Assembly (NCBI RefSeq): GCF_901933205.1
Contig: NC_044573.1
Location: 112,589,702 to 112,653,701 of the forward strand
Length of the DNA stretch: 64,000 nucleotides
Direction of reading: 5' to 3'
DNA from: Camarhynchus parvulus
Taxonomy: Eukaryota > Chordata > Aves > Passeriformes > Thraupidae
Shown here piece by piece: positions 32,017-42,949 of this stretch; within the stretch, counting starts at the first letter, position 1, and the number at the start of each line of letters is the position of its first letter. Both the position numbers and the translations under genes were made by a program. The notes beneath the pieces were generated by a model that saw only the letters and a list, made by a program, of their open reading frames with translations, was not told where the DNA came from and did no database searches.

Positions 32017-32710
32017 GTGAGTACCTGAGACCCCCTGAGACGCCCTGAGACCCTCCTGAACCTCCCCTGAACCCCCCTGAGACCCCCCGAGCCCCCCTGA
32101 GCCCCTGAACCAACCTGAACCCACCTGAGCCCCTGAATCCACCTGAGCCCCCCTGAGCCCCTGGACCTGGCCCACATCGTGTGAGTACCTGAGACCCCCG
32201 AGACCCCCTGAGACCCTCCTGAACCCCCCCCCCCCTGAGCCCCCGGCCCCTGAGCCCCTGAACCCCCTGAACCCACCTGAACCCCCATCCACCTGAACCC
32301 CCTGAGCCCCTGGACCTGGCCCACATGCGGTCCCTGAGACCCCCGAGACCCCCGAGACCCTCCTGAACCTCCCTGACCCCCTGAGACCCCCTGAGCCCCC
32401 CGCCTGAACCACCTGAACCCACCTGAGCCCCCCCCTGAGCCCCCTGAGACCCTGGACCTGGCCCCATCGTGTAGTACCTGAGACCCTGAGACCCCTGCTC
32501 CCTGAACCCCGTGTGAGCACCTGAGCCCCCTGGACCCCCCCTGAACCCCCTCCTGAGCCCCCTCCCCATCCCTGAACCCCTCCTGATCCCCCAGACCTGC
32601 TCCACATCGTGTGAGTACCTGAGCCCCCCCTGAACCCCCTCCTGAGCCCCCTCCTGACCCCCCAAACCTGCCCCCCATTTTGTGAGTACCCTGAACCCCC
32701 TTCTCACCCC
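32017..32710. repeat. Array of donor-like units copied from the end of exon g
   Basis: The first 164-bp step repeats the exon end and donor exactly: CTGGACCTGGCCCACATCGT at 32161-32180 followed by GTGAGTACCTGAGACCCCC. Further, more decayed copies lie at about 32309-32330 (donor lost), 32452-32480 (CATCGTGTAGTACC, one base deleted), 32592-32620 (CACATCGTGTGAGTACCTGA) and 32664-32692 (CATTTTGTGAGTACC). Between them are CCTGAACCCC / CCTGAGACCCC sub-units. Confidence 0.93.
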
Positions 32711-32764
32711 TGAGCCCCCTCCCCAGCCCTGGCTCGGGGCAGGGAGCAGCCCTGGGCCTGCAGT

Positions 32765-33950
32765 GGGTGTCAGGTTTTCTGCTGTGTTGGTGTAAATGTG
32801 TCAGGTTTTCATTGCTGTGTTGTGTAAATGTGTCAGGTTTTCTCTGCTGTGTTGTGTAAATGTTCCAGGTTTTCATTGCTGTGTTGGTGTGAATGTTTCA
32901 GGTTTTCTCTGCTGTGTTGGTGTAAATGTGTCAGGTTTTCACTGCTGTGTTGTGTAAATGTGTCAGGTTTTCATTGCTGTGTTGTGTAAATGTGTCAGGT
33001 TTTCATTGCTGTGTTGTGTAAATGTGTCAGGTTTTCATTGCTGTGTTGGTGTAAATGTGTCAGGTTTTCATTGCTGTGTTGGTGTGAATGTGTCAGGTTT
33101 TTCTCTGCTGTGTTGTGTAAATGTGTCAGGTTTTTCTCTGCTGTGTTGGTGTGAATGTTTCAGGTTTTCTCTGCTATGTTGGTGTAAATGTGTCAGGTTT
33201 TCTCTGCTGTGTTGGTGTAAATGTGTCAGGTTTTCATTGCTGTGTTGGTGTGAATGTTCCAGGTTTTCTCTGCTGTGTTGTGTAAATGTGTCAGGTTTTC
33301 TCTGCTATGTTGGTGTAAATGTTTCAGGTTTTCTCTGCTATGTTGGTGTGAATGTGTCAGGTTTTTCATTGCTGTGTTGGTGTGAATGTTTCAGGTTTTC
33401 TCTGCTGTGTTGGTGTAAATGTGTCAGGTTTTCTCTGCTGTGTTGGTGTAAATGTTCCAGGTTTTCACTGCTGTGTTGGTGTGAATGTTCCAGGTTTTCA
33501 CTGCTGTGTTGGTGTGAATGTTCCAGGTTTTCACTGCTGTGTTGGTGTGAATGTTTCAGGTTTTCTCTGCTGTGTTGTGTAAATGTTTCAGGTTTTCTCT
33601 GCTGTGTTGTGTAAATGTTTCAGGTTTTCTCTGCTGTGTTGTGTAAATGTGTCAAGTTTTCTCTGCTGTGTTGGTGTAAATGTGTCAGGTTTTCTCTGCT
33701 GTGTTGTGTAAATGTGTCAGGTTTTAATTGCTGTGTTGTGTAAATGTTCCACGTTTTTCTCTGCTGTGTTGGTGTAAATGTGTCAGGTTTTTCTCTGCTG
33801 TGTTGTGTAAATGTGTCAGGTTTTCTCTGCTGTGTTGGTGTGAAATGTTTCAGGTTTTTCTGTGCTGTGTTGGTGTGAATGTGTCAGGTTTTCTCTGCTG
33901 TGTTGGTGTGAATGTGTCAGGTTTTCTCTGCTGTATTTGTGTAATTGTTT
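32765..33950. repeat. 30-33 bp repeat, GTCAGGTTTTCTCTGCTGTG
   Basis: About 37 copies of TGTGTCAGGTTTTCTCTGCTGTGTTG plus GTGTAAA or TGTAAA. Each unit has TTTTCTCTGCTGTGTTG pyrimidine-rich sequence. A final diverged unit ends TTGTTTCTCTGCAG at 33958, an acceptor-like site with no dystrobrevin exon after it. Confidence 0.94.
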
Positions 33951-34434
33951 CTCTGCAGAACCTTCTGGTTGTGAGGGGTCTCAGGGCTGCAGGAGGGGCT
34001 GGTGCAGCTGCAGCCAGGCCTGGCTGTGTCCTGCCTGTCACCTCCCTGTCCCCACCAGTGCCACCTCTCCCTCCTCCCTGTGTTGGATCTGGCTCTGATT
34101 TCTCATTTATTGTAAAGGAAATTATCTAAACAGCCCCGCAGGTCAGCCCTGGGGCCTTGGCCTCGCGTCCAGGTCCCCTCTCCATGGCATTGCTGTCACC
34201 CGCGGTTGGAGGGGTGGGTTGGATGCAAAACCACTGCACTGGTGTTGGTTTGAGCAGCTGAGGCCACTCTGCTCCCCCACATTTCACCTCCAAAGTAAAA
34301 ACGGAGAGACAAACACCCCCCCAAGCTGAAGTCAGTGTGCAGGTAAATCTCAGCGTCCTACAAAGGCTGGGGAAAGTGTTCCCATCTGTAGGAGAGGGTG
34401 AGAGGAGCAGCACTGGGATCCAATTCCCAGCCCA
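33951..34434. other. DTNB: Intron, single-copy
   Basis: The sequence after CTCTGCAG|AACCTTCTGG is open for a while but has no match to dystrobrevin and no good donor was picked. No TE was recognised. Confidence 0.5.
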
Positions 34435-34925
34435 TCCCTGCCTTTCCTTCCCAACCAGGAATTGCCGTTCCCTCCTGATCCATCCCTGCTTTCCCTCCTT
34501 CCCAACCAGGAATTCCCTCCTGATCCATCCCTGCTTTCCCTCCTGATCCATCACTGCCTTTCCTTCCCAACCTGGAACTGCCTTTCCCTCCTGATCCATC
34601 ACTGCCTTTCCTTCCCAACCTGGAACTGCCTTTCCCTCCTGATCCATCACTGCCTTTCCTTCCCAACCTGGAATTGCCTTTCCTTCCTCACCCACCACTG
34701 CCTTTCCCTCCTGATCCATCACTGCCTTTCCTTCCCAACCTGGAATTGCCTTTCCTTCCTCACCCACCACTGCCTTTCCCTCCTGATCCATCACTGCCTT
34801 TCCCCTGATCCATCCCTGCCTTTCCTTCCCAACCAGCATTGCCTTTCCCTTCCTCACCCACCACTGCCTTTCCCTCCTGATCCATCCCTGCTTTCCCTTC
34901 CCACCCCATCACCACCTCTCCCTTC
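34435..34925. repeat. Minisatellite, CCTGATCCATCACTGCCTTTCC
   Basis: About 14 units of 24-48 bp are built from TTCCCTCCTGATCCATCACTGCC, TTTCCTTCCCAACC(T/A)GGAAC and TTCCTTCCTCACCCACCACT. The strand is pyrimidine-rich. Confidence 0.92.
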
Positions 34926-35054
34926 CCCCCTGGCATTGCCTTGGCCAGGAAGTGCCAGGAGCTCCCCACAGCCCTAAATCCGGATTTAGGAGCTCAGCCT
35001 CACCACAAACACCTTTTGTTTCCAGTCCTATCCGAGTGCAATCCGCTCGTGGTT

Positions 35055-35565
35055 TTCCCTGTAGGCTGGACAGCTCCTGCAGGGACAGGGACATGGGGAC
35101 AGTGGGGACAGGGCTGGACAGCTCCTGCAGGGACATGGGAATGGGGCTGGACACCTCCTATATGGACATGGGGACAGGGCCGGACATCTGCAGGGACAGG
35201 GACATGGGGACAGGGCTGGACAGCTCCTGCAGGGACAGGGACATGGGGACATGTCACACCTCCTGCAGGGACATGGGGACAGGGCTGGACAGCTCCTATA
35301 GGGACATAAGGACAGGGCTGGGCACCTCCTGCAGGGACAGGGACATGGGGACAGGGCTGCACAGCTCCTGCAGGGACATGGGGACATGGACTGGGGACAG
35401 GGCTGGACATCTCCTGTAGGGACAGGGACTGGGGACAGGGACATTGGGACAGGGACATGGGGACAGGGCTGGGACTGGGACATGGGGACATGTCACACCT
35501 CCTTCAGAGACATGGGGACATGTCACACCTCCTGCAGGGACAGGGACATGGGGACAGGGACAGGG
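35055..35565. repeat. Minisatellite, GGGACAGGGCTGGACAGCTCC
   Basis: Units of about 34-50 bp combine CTCCTGCAGGGACA, GGGACATGGGGACA and GGGCTGGACAG. About 15 copies with frequent internal rearrangement of the three sub-words. Confidence 0.92.
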
Positions 35566-36184
35566 CCAGCTGCCCAGCCACTCCTGGCAGCAGCTCAGAG
35601 GCATCTGCTGTGTGCTGCCAGCTTTAATTAAATGTAAACCCAATGCCCTGAAAAGCACAGGATGGGGACATGGGGCCTGCTGGGACAGCAGGAACCCTGG
35701 GAGCAGGGCATTGATATCCCAGGGACATCCCAGGGACATCAAAAGGGACCCACTGGGGTTTGTGTGAGGGACACGAGGCCTCTGGGCAAAAATCACAATG
35801 AACGCCCTGGTCTGAGGGGCTGTGGGCAGGGGAGGTTTTCTGCTGGAACCCAGCTCCAAGCAGGAATTGCTGCAGGCCCCAGGGAGTCACTTCTGGGGTG
35901 CCCAGGGCTTGATTGTGTTTGGTTTGGGTGAGGGAATCAGCACCTGCAGCAACATCAGCACCCGCAAATAAACAGGGGGAGAGACTGCAGGAAAGCTGAG
36001 CTCCGCTGCAGCTGAGTAAATAAAGAATGAAATATTGATAACTGGGGGAGTTCAACAATACTTGGCCAAAGGTTCCAGGGAAAACAAGGCTTGGAAGGGG
36101 AAAAAAGACCCAGCTGTGCTCTTTGAGGGAGGGAGGAAGCACAAAAGTGGGTGGAAGGAATGTACACAATGAGTTAGGAGTTGT
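35566..36184. other. DTNB: Intron, mostly single-copy
   Basis: The stretch is ordinary intron. The A/G-rich 35950-36180 (AATAAACAGGGGGAGAGACTG, AATAAAGAATGAAATATTGA) may be an unassigned LTR piece, as it runs without spacer into a CR1. Confidence 0.45.
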
Positions 36185-36375
36185 TGACAGGGACAGGCCA
36201 AGGGGAAATGGCCTCAGGCTGGGCCAGGGCAGGCTCAGGGTGGACACCAGGAGGAATTTCTGCATGGAAAGGGTGCTCAGGCCTTGGCAGGGGCTGCCCA
36301 GGGAGGTTTGCAGTGCCCATCCCTGCAGGTGTCACCTGGATGTGGCACTGAGTGCCCTGGGCTGGGGACAAGGTG
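36185..36375 (+). mobile_element. CR1 3' fragment
   Basis: It is a forward CR1 starting at GACAGGGACAGGCCAAGGGG and ending GGGCTGGGGACAAGGTGGGG; the words match the copies at 18.9 and 26.1 kb. Confidence 0.82.
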
Positions 36376-36394
36376 GGGATCAGAATTTCCAAAA

Positions 36395-36635
36395 ATTCCC
36401 AGAATTCACAGAATCCCCAGGTTGGAAGAGACCTCCAAGGCCATCGAGTCCAACCCAGCCCCAACAGCTCAACTCAACCCTGGCCCCCAATGCCACATCC
36501 AGGCTTTGTTCAACACACCCAGGGATGGGGACTCCACCACCTCCTGGTGCCCAGGAATTCCCAAAATTCCCAAAAATCCCAGAATCCCCAGAACCACTGG
36601 GTTGGAAGAGACCTTCAAGAGCATCAGGGCCAAGC
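36395..36635 (-). mobile_element. Second CR1-type 3' end, reverse
   Basis: AGAATTCACAGAATCCCCAGG, GTTGGAAGAGACCTCCAAGG, CATCGAGTCCAACCCAGCCC and GGGGACTCCACCACCTCCTG are a reverse CR1 3' end of another subfamily; a second start (CCAGAACCACTGGGTTGGAAG) follows at 36590. Confidence 0.8.
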
Positions 36636-36837
36636 TGTGTGGAGACTCAGGAAAGAGTTACAAGTTTTCATTATTATCTTTTTAGCATTTAGTAAGTACC
36701 CTTTGTGTATTCTTTAGTTTAGTATAGCATTCTTTAATATAATTCAGTATCATAAAGTAATAAATCAGCCTTCTGAGAACATGGAGTCCCAGTCATCATT
36801 CCTGCCTTCACTGGGACATTTCCCAGCAAACACAACA
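36636..36837 (+). mobile_element. Short solo LTR within the CR1
   Basis: It begins TGTGTGGAGACTCAGGAAAG and ends CAGCAAACACAACA, with TTAGTTTAGTATAGCATTC, AATAAATCAGCCTTCTGAGA and CATGGAGTCCCAGTCATC inside. These 3' words resemble the longer LTR family at 50.4 kb. It interrupts the reverse CR1. Confidence 0.65.
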
Positions 36838-37209
36838 GGAATTTGCACCACTGAACCTTTAAGAGCAGGACAGGAGTGTTTTTAAATGCCCTCAGAACTG
36901 CAGTCAGGCTGTGTGATGCAAGCTCTGTTATCTCAGTGTTTCTCACTGCTTTAGGAGGTGGGAAAATGCAGACAGAAATGTCAATGGGGCCTCAGAGTCA
37001 GGGGTTTTGCTGGATCCGCTGCTGGAGCCCCAGATGCACATCCCTGAGGGAATCAGGGGTTTGCTTCCCTGCCTTTTCCAGGAATAAGGGAGTGTTTCTG
37101 AACACTTCACCTGCGTTCCTGCAGCCAGGCTGGCTCAGCGATAGCAAAATGGAAATTCTGCACTTTCCTGCTGCTTTGGGGCATTCTGCACTCCCTGATC
37201 TCCCTGCAT
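36838..37209. other. DTNB: Intron, low-repeat
   Basis: No array or clear TE was recognised except a CTTTAAGAGCAGGACAGGAG CR1-like scrap at the start. Confidence 0.4.
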
Positions 37210-37450
37210 CCCCTCCAGGCTGTAGCTGCTGCTCTGCTCCCAGGGGACAGGGACAGGATGGGGGAAATGGCCTCGGGGAGGGCTCAGGGTGGACACCAGG
37301 AGGAATTTCCCCATGGAAAGGGTGGTGAGACCTTGGCAGGGGCTGCCCAGGGAGGTTTGGAGTGTCCAGGGAATTCCTGGATGTGGCACTGAGTGCCCTG
37401 GGCTGGGGACAAGGTGGGGATGGGGCACAGCTGGGACTGGGAAGGATTTT
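37210..37450 (+). mobile_element. CR1 3' fragment that seeds a TTTTCC array
   Basis: It has forward CR1 words (CTCTGCTCCCAGGGGACAGG, GGAATTTCCCCATGGAAAGG, GGGCTGCCCAGGGAGGTTTG). The usual CR1 ending GGGACTGGGAAGGATTTTCC passes without break into the hexanucleotide array. Confidence 0.8.
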
Positions 37451-37788
37451 CCTTTTCCTTTTCCTTTTCCTTTTCCTTTTCCTTTTCCTTTTCCTTTTCC
37501 TTTTCCTTTTCCTTTTCCTTTTCCTTTTCCTTTTCCTTTTCCTTTTCCTTTTCCTTTTCCTTTTCCTTTTCCTTTTCCTTTTCCTTTTCCTTTTCCTTTT
37601 CCTTTTCCTTTTCCTTTTCCTTTTCCTTTTCCTTCTCCTTCTCCTTCTCCTTCTCCTTTTCTCCTCTTCTCCTCTTCTCCTCTTCTCCTCTTCTCCTCTT
37701 CTCCTTTTCTCCTTTTCTCCTTTTCTCCTTTTCTCCTTTTCTCCTTTTCTCCTTTTCTCCTTTTCCCTTTTCCCTTTCCCTTTCCCCG
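37447..37788. repeat. (TTTTCC)n then (TTCTCC)/(TTTTCTCC)n pyrimidine tract
   Basis: About 33 TTTTCC hexamers (to about 37633) change to CTTCTC, TCTCCTCT and CTTTTCTC units. The 340-bp strand contains no purine until CCCCGGATTC at 37785. It is a strong triplex candidate and a very long pyrimidine tract in the sense strand. Confidence 0.95.
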
Positions 37789-38334
37789 GATTCTGTGTCT
37801 GGCTGGGAGTCTCCTGGCTCTTGGAGGGTAATTCCATGCAGACCATGTTTGGATTTGGGTGCCAGCTCAGGGGCTGCCCTTTTCCTGGGCTGGCAGAGCG
37901 TGGGATGGGGAGTGATGGCACCTGGTGGCTGTGTGTGCTTGGTAAAGCAGAGGGGGTGTTGGCGTGGATCACTTTTTCTGGGAGGAATCATTCAGAGTGC
38001 TCCATCGCCTCCGTGGGGTTTGGGGTATGACTCCAGACACACGCAATGTGAATTTCTGACACGAAATCTTTGGTTTTAAAGTGTAATGGAGGTGGCACAG
38101 CCAGCCCATGGCAGGGCTGGATAGGATTTGGGAATGAGGAATTGTTCCCTGGCAGGGTGGGGAGGGGCTGGGATGGCATTCCCAGAGCAGCTGGGGCTGC
38201 CCCTGGATCCCTGGCAGTGCCCAAGGCCAGGCTGGACACTGGGACACCCTGGGACAGTGTCAGTGTCCCTGCCATGGCAGGAGCGACCTCCGGGCTTGGT
38301 TTTTCCAGGAGGGGTTTTCTGCTGTTCCACTGCA
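37789..38334 (+). mobile_element. Intron, with a CR1 3' fragment at 38095-38290
   Basis: Ordinary intron comes first, then a forward CR1 (GAATTGTTCCCTGGCAGGGT, CCCCTGGATCCCTGGCAGTG, CCCAAGGCCAGGCTGGACAC, TGTCCCTGCCATGGCAGGAG). The rest has no recognisable feature. Confidence 0.65.
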
Positions 38335-40180
38335 GAGCTGGGGGCAGGAGCAGGAGCTGGGAGCAGGGACAGGATTTGGAAGCAGGATCTGGGATCTGGA
38401 GCAGGATCTGGGACAGGATCTGGGATCTGGAGCAGGGTCAGGATGTGTAGCAGGACGTGTAGCAGGATCTGGAACAGGATCAGGATCTGTGGCAGGATCA
38501 GGATCTGTGGCAGGATCAGGATGTGTAGCAGGATGTGTAGCAGTATCAGGATCAGTGGCAGGGTCAGGGATCTGTAGCAGGATCAGGATCTGTGGCAGGG
38601 TCAGGATCTGTGGCAGGATCAGGATCGGTGGCAGGGTCAGGGATCTGTAGCAGGATCAGGATCTGTGGCAGGGTCAGGATCTGTGGCAGGGTCGGGATCG
38701 GTGGCAGGATCAGGATCAGTGGCAGGGTCAGGGATCTGTAGCAGGATCAGGATCTGTGGCAGGGTCGGGATCGGCGGCAGGATCAGGATCGGTGGCAGGA
38801 TCAGGATCGTGGCAGGATCAGGATGTGGCAGGATCAGTCGTGGCAGGGCGGGATCGGTGGCAGGATCAGGATCAGGGCAGGTAGTTGTGGGCGGATCTGT
38901 GGCAGGGCGGGGATCGGTGGCAGGATCAGGATCAGTGGCAGGGTCAGGGATCTGTAGCAGGATCAGGATCGGTGGCAGGGTCGGGATCGGTGGCAGGATC
39001 AGGATCTGTGGCAGGGTCGGGATCTGTGGCAGGGTCAGGATCTATAGCAGGGTCAGGATCTGTGGCAGGATCAGGATCTGTGGCAGGGTCGGGATCGGTG
39101 GCAGGATCAGGATCGGTGGCAGGATCAGGATCGGTGGCAGGGTCAGGATGTGTAGCAGGATCAGGATCTGTGGCAGGATCGGGATCGGTGGCAGGGTCGG
39201 GATCTGTGGCAGGATCGGGATCAGTGGCAGGGTCGGGATCGGTGGCAGGGTCAGGATCTATAGCAGGGTCGGGATCTGTGGCAGGATCAGGATCTGTGGC
39301 AGGATCAGGATCGGTGGCAGGATCAGGATCGGTGGCAGGATCAGGATCTGTGGCAGGATCAGGATCGGTGGCAGGGTCGGGATCTGTGGCAGGATCAGGA
39401 TCGGTGGCAGGGTCGGGATCGGTGGCAGGGTCGGGATCGGTGGCAGGATCAGGATCGGTGGCAGGGTCAGGATCGGTGGCAGGATCAGGATCTGTGGCAG
39501 GATCAGGATCTGCGGCAGGATCAGGATCTGTGGCAGGGTCGGGATCTGTGGCAGGGTCAGGATCTATAGCAGGGTCGGGATCTGTGGCAGGATCAGGATC
39601 TGTGGCAGGATCAGGATCTGTAGCAGGGTCAGGATCTGTGGCAGGGTCAGGATCTGTGGCAGGGTCGGGATCTGTGGCAGGGTCGGGATCGGTGGCAGGA
39701 TCAGGATCGGTGGCAGGATCAGGATCTGTGGCAGGATCAGGATCGGTGGCAGGGTCAGGATCGGTGGCAGGATCAGGATCTGTGGCAGGGTCGGGATCGG
39801 TGGCAGGATCAGGATCGGTGGCAGGATCAGGATCGGTGGCAGGGTCAGGATCGGTGGCAGGGTCAGGATCGGTGGCAGGATCAGGATCTGTGGCAGGGTC
39901 GGGATCAGTGGCAGGATCAGGATCGGTGGCAGGATCAGGATCGGTGGCAGGATCAGGATCGGTGGCAGGGTCGGGATCGGTGGCAGGATCAGGATCGGTG
40001 GCAGGGTCGGGATCGGTGGCAGGGTCGGGATCGGTGGCAGGATCAGGATCTGTGGCAGGATCAGGATCGGTGGCAGGATCGGGATCTGTGGCAGGATCAG
40101 GATCTGTGGCAGGGTCAGGATCTGTGGCAGGATCGGAGCCAGGGTCGGGATCTGTGATGTTTAGAGTTGGGGTGGATGGG
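38335..40180. repeat. 1.8-kb array of an 18-bp unit, GGCAGGATCAGGATCTGT
   Basis: About 100 copies of GGCAGGRTCRGGATCNGT. Since 18 is a multiple of three, frames 38665-40164 and 38885-40321 stay open with 6-residue periods (SVAGSG, GRIRIG); these are not genes. The centre (38760-38900) is more scrambled than the flanks. Each unit carries one or two GATC sites. Confidence 0.96.
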
Positions 40181-40329
40181 GGGATGGTGGCAGGGGGTGG
40201 CAGGGTCAGGATCGGTGGCGCTGGCGTCAGGAGCTCTGGCCCTGGTGCGCTACCGCACAGCCTGCCTGCACCTCATCTCCTTCCATGGCTGGCACTGGGC
40301 ACGGGCACAGCGAGGGGCTGAGGGCTGCT
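40181..40329. other. DTNB: Intron between two arrays
   Basis: GC-rich, non-array sequence. One frame reads VRYRTACLHLISFHGWHW, echoing the YRTAC of exon a, but the flanks do not match dystrobrevin and no donor fits. Treated as chance. Confidence 0.4.
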
Positions 40330-41192
40330 GGGGTGTGGGATAGGGGGTATGGGTATTGGGATAGGGGATATGGGGTATGGGATACAGGATATGGGATATT
40401 GGGGTATGGGATAGGGGATACGGGGTATGGGATACAAGATATGGGATATTGGGGTATGGGGTATAGGATACAGGATATGGGATATTGGGCTGTGGGGTAT
40501 GGGATATTGGTGTATGGGGTATGGTATACAGGGATATTGGATACTGGGATATTGGGCTATGGGATATTGGATATTGCAATATTGGGACACTGGGATAGGG
40601 AATACTGGATTTTGGATATTGGGATACTGGATACTGGGATATTGGATATTGGGATATTGGGATATGGGGTATGGGATAGGGGATATTTGGTGTGGGGTAT
40701 GGTATATAGGGATATTGGGATACTGGGATATTGGGATACTGGGATATTGGGCTATGGGATATTGGATATTGCAATATTGGGGCGCTGGGATAGGGAATAT
40801 TGAATACTGGATATTGGGATGTGAGATATTGGATATTGGGATACTGGATTTTGGATATGGGATATTGGATACTGGGATACTGGATACTGGGATATGGGAT
40901 ATTGGGATATGGGATATTGGATGTGGGGTATGGGATATTGTATATTGGGATACGGTGATATTGGGATATTGGGATATTGTATATTGGGATACTGTGATAT
41001 TGGATATTGGGATACTGGGATATTGGGATATGGGATATGGGATATTGTATATTGGGATACTGTGATATTGGATATTGGGATACTGGGATATTGGATCCTG
41101 GATATGGGATATTGCATATGGGATATAGAATACTGTGACATTGAGCTATTGGGATATTGGGATATTGGATGCTGGGATATTGGGATATCGCC
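40330..41192. repeat. GGGATATTGGGATACTGGGATA array
   Basis: About 860 bp of 8-10 bp units (GGGATATT, GGGATACT, GGGATATG) form larger duplicated blocks; for example GCTATGGGATATTGGATATT recurs at about 40555 and 40750. Confidence 0.94.
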
Positions 41193-41930
41193 CAGCAGAA
41201 GGAACAGGGACCCCCAGCTCCGGGGTTTAACTCTGAGGGGTTTATTTTGGATTTCTGAGGGGTTTATTTTGGATTTCTGAGGGGTTTATATTAATTCTGA
41301 GGGATTTCTTTCAGATTTCTGTTGAATTCTCCTGAATTCATCCATCCTGCCCCAGCCCTTTCCCAGCGCCACAGGGCTGCTCCCTGGCAGTGCTGCTGAG
41401 GGGCTGTGGGACCTCCCCAGTCCCAGGAGTGGCCAGTACTGGTTCAGTGACCATCATCATCCTCCCAGAGCTGTGTCTGCACTCCTGGGCCTGTGCTAAC
41501 CCTGCAGGACCCAGCCCTGGGCTTGTCCTTAGGCTGAACCCAAACTAATTCCAGTCAGGAACCTCCTGGTCGCGACAGAGCTGGAATGAACAGCCCAGGG
41601 GAGTTGTAACTGTTCCTCTTTAATGCCACAACCCCACTGGAAATGGATTTATGGCATTAAAGTTCCCCCTGCCCGTGGAAGGGGCTGGAGCTGGATGGGG
41701 CTTCAGGGTCCCGGCAGCCCAGGCCTGTCTGGGACTGGTTCTGGTATTAACCCTCCTTGGAACTGGGCTTTAGACAGAGCTGGGCGAGCTGGCTGCGATT
41801 TGGGATTTTACTTGGCTGCTTTGTGTGTGCCACAGGCACACATGGTGCAGTAATCTCTGTTATAGAGGCATTTTGTGGATCATTGGTTAATTTACGTGAA
41901 GGAATCCTCCCTGTGAGCCTGGGGCACAGA
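41193..41930. other. DTNB: Intron, single-copy
   Basis: A short GAGGGGTTTATTTTGGATTTCT triplicate at 41234-41290 is followed by non-repetitive intron. No TE was recognised. Confidence 0.5.
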
Positions 41931-41934
41931 ATTC

Positions 41935-42740
41935 CCAGAGTGATCCTGGCAGTGCCCAAGGCCGGGCTGGGGCACGGGGAGGAATCCCTGCCCGTGGCAG
42001 GGGTGGCACTGGAAGATAAGTTTTATATTTTTATGTTAATTTATTTTAAATTAACTGATCCCTGGCAGTGCCCAAGGCCGGGCTGGGGCAGTGGAAGGAA
42101 TCCCTGCCCATGGCACTGGGTGAGTTCAGGAGAATATTCCCCCCTAAGCCCAGCTTTTCCTCTCCCCTTGGTGTGGGTATGTTTCTCTTGATGAATACTG
42201 GGTGTGAAAGATAAGTTTTTAATTTTATAGTAATTTATTTTAAATAAACTGATCCCTGGCAGTGCCCAAGGCCAGGCTGGGGCAGTGGAAGGGATCCTTG
42301 CCCATGGCACTGGGTGGGTTCAGGAGAATATTCCCCCCCAAAGCCCAGCTTTTCCAGCTCCCCTTGGTGAGCTTGATGAATATTCGGTGTGGAAGATAAA
42401 TTTTGTACTTTTATGTTAATTTATTTTAAATTAACTGATCCCTGGCAGTGCCCAAGGCCGGGCTGGGGCACAGGGAGGAATCCCTGCCCATGGCACTGGG
42501 TGGGTTCAGAATATTCCCCCCCAAAGCCCAGCTTTTCCTCTCCCCTTGGTGTGGGTACATTTCTCTTGATGGATACTGGGTGTGAAAGATAAGTTTTTAA
42601 TTTTATGTTAATTTATTTTAAATTAATTCATCTCTGGCAGTGCCCAAGGCTGGGCTGGAGCAGTGGCAGGGGTCCCTGCCCATGGCAGGGGTGGCACTGG
42701 AAGAGAAGTTTTGTACTTTTATGTTAATTTATTTTAAATG
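41935..42740. repeat. CR1-derived tandem array, about 190-bp unit
   Basis: The CR1 words CCTGGCAGTGCCCAAGGCCG, GGCTGGGGCA and CTGCCCATGGCA recur at about 41946, 42061, 42253, 42441 and 42635, joined by an AT segment (TTTTATGTTAATTTATTTTA). Spacing is about 115, 192, 188 and 194 bp. A CR1 3' end has been captured in a tandem unit. Confidence 0.88.
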
Positions 42741-42949
42741 AACTTATTCAGGGGGAAGGATGGAGTGAAATAAACAGGAGGTCAGTCAGGTTGGACTCAG
42801 TGAGCTTGGGGGTCCTTTCCAGGCTGGTTTTTCATTCTGTGATCCTCTTTTTGTTGCTTTCTTTGTTTGTTTGTTGAAGAACTCCCCTGTCGGTGGCTGT
42901 GGGCTGTTCCCTGCTCCCTCCAACAGAGCAACATGGGCTGGAATTAGAA

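Noticed and set aside
33945..34130. Exon-like stretch after TTGTTTCTCTGCAG at 33958
   Set aside because: It is good as an acceptor but the reading frame has no family match and no suitable donor; the acceptor is the decayed last unit of the 33-bp array.
38665..40321. Repeated GRIRIG / SVAGSG proteins
   Set aside because: The 18-bp unit is a multiple of three and lacks stops, so open frames are expected; no start context, splice logic or family match.
40200..40325. VRYRTACLHLISFHGW frame, echoing the YRTAC of exon a
   Set aside because: Only five residues are shared, flanks do not match, and exons g and h already join in phase with no missing residues.
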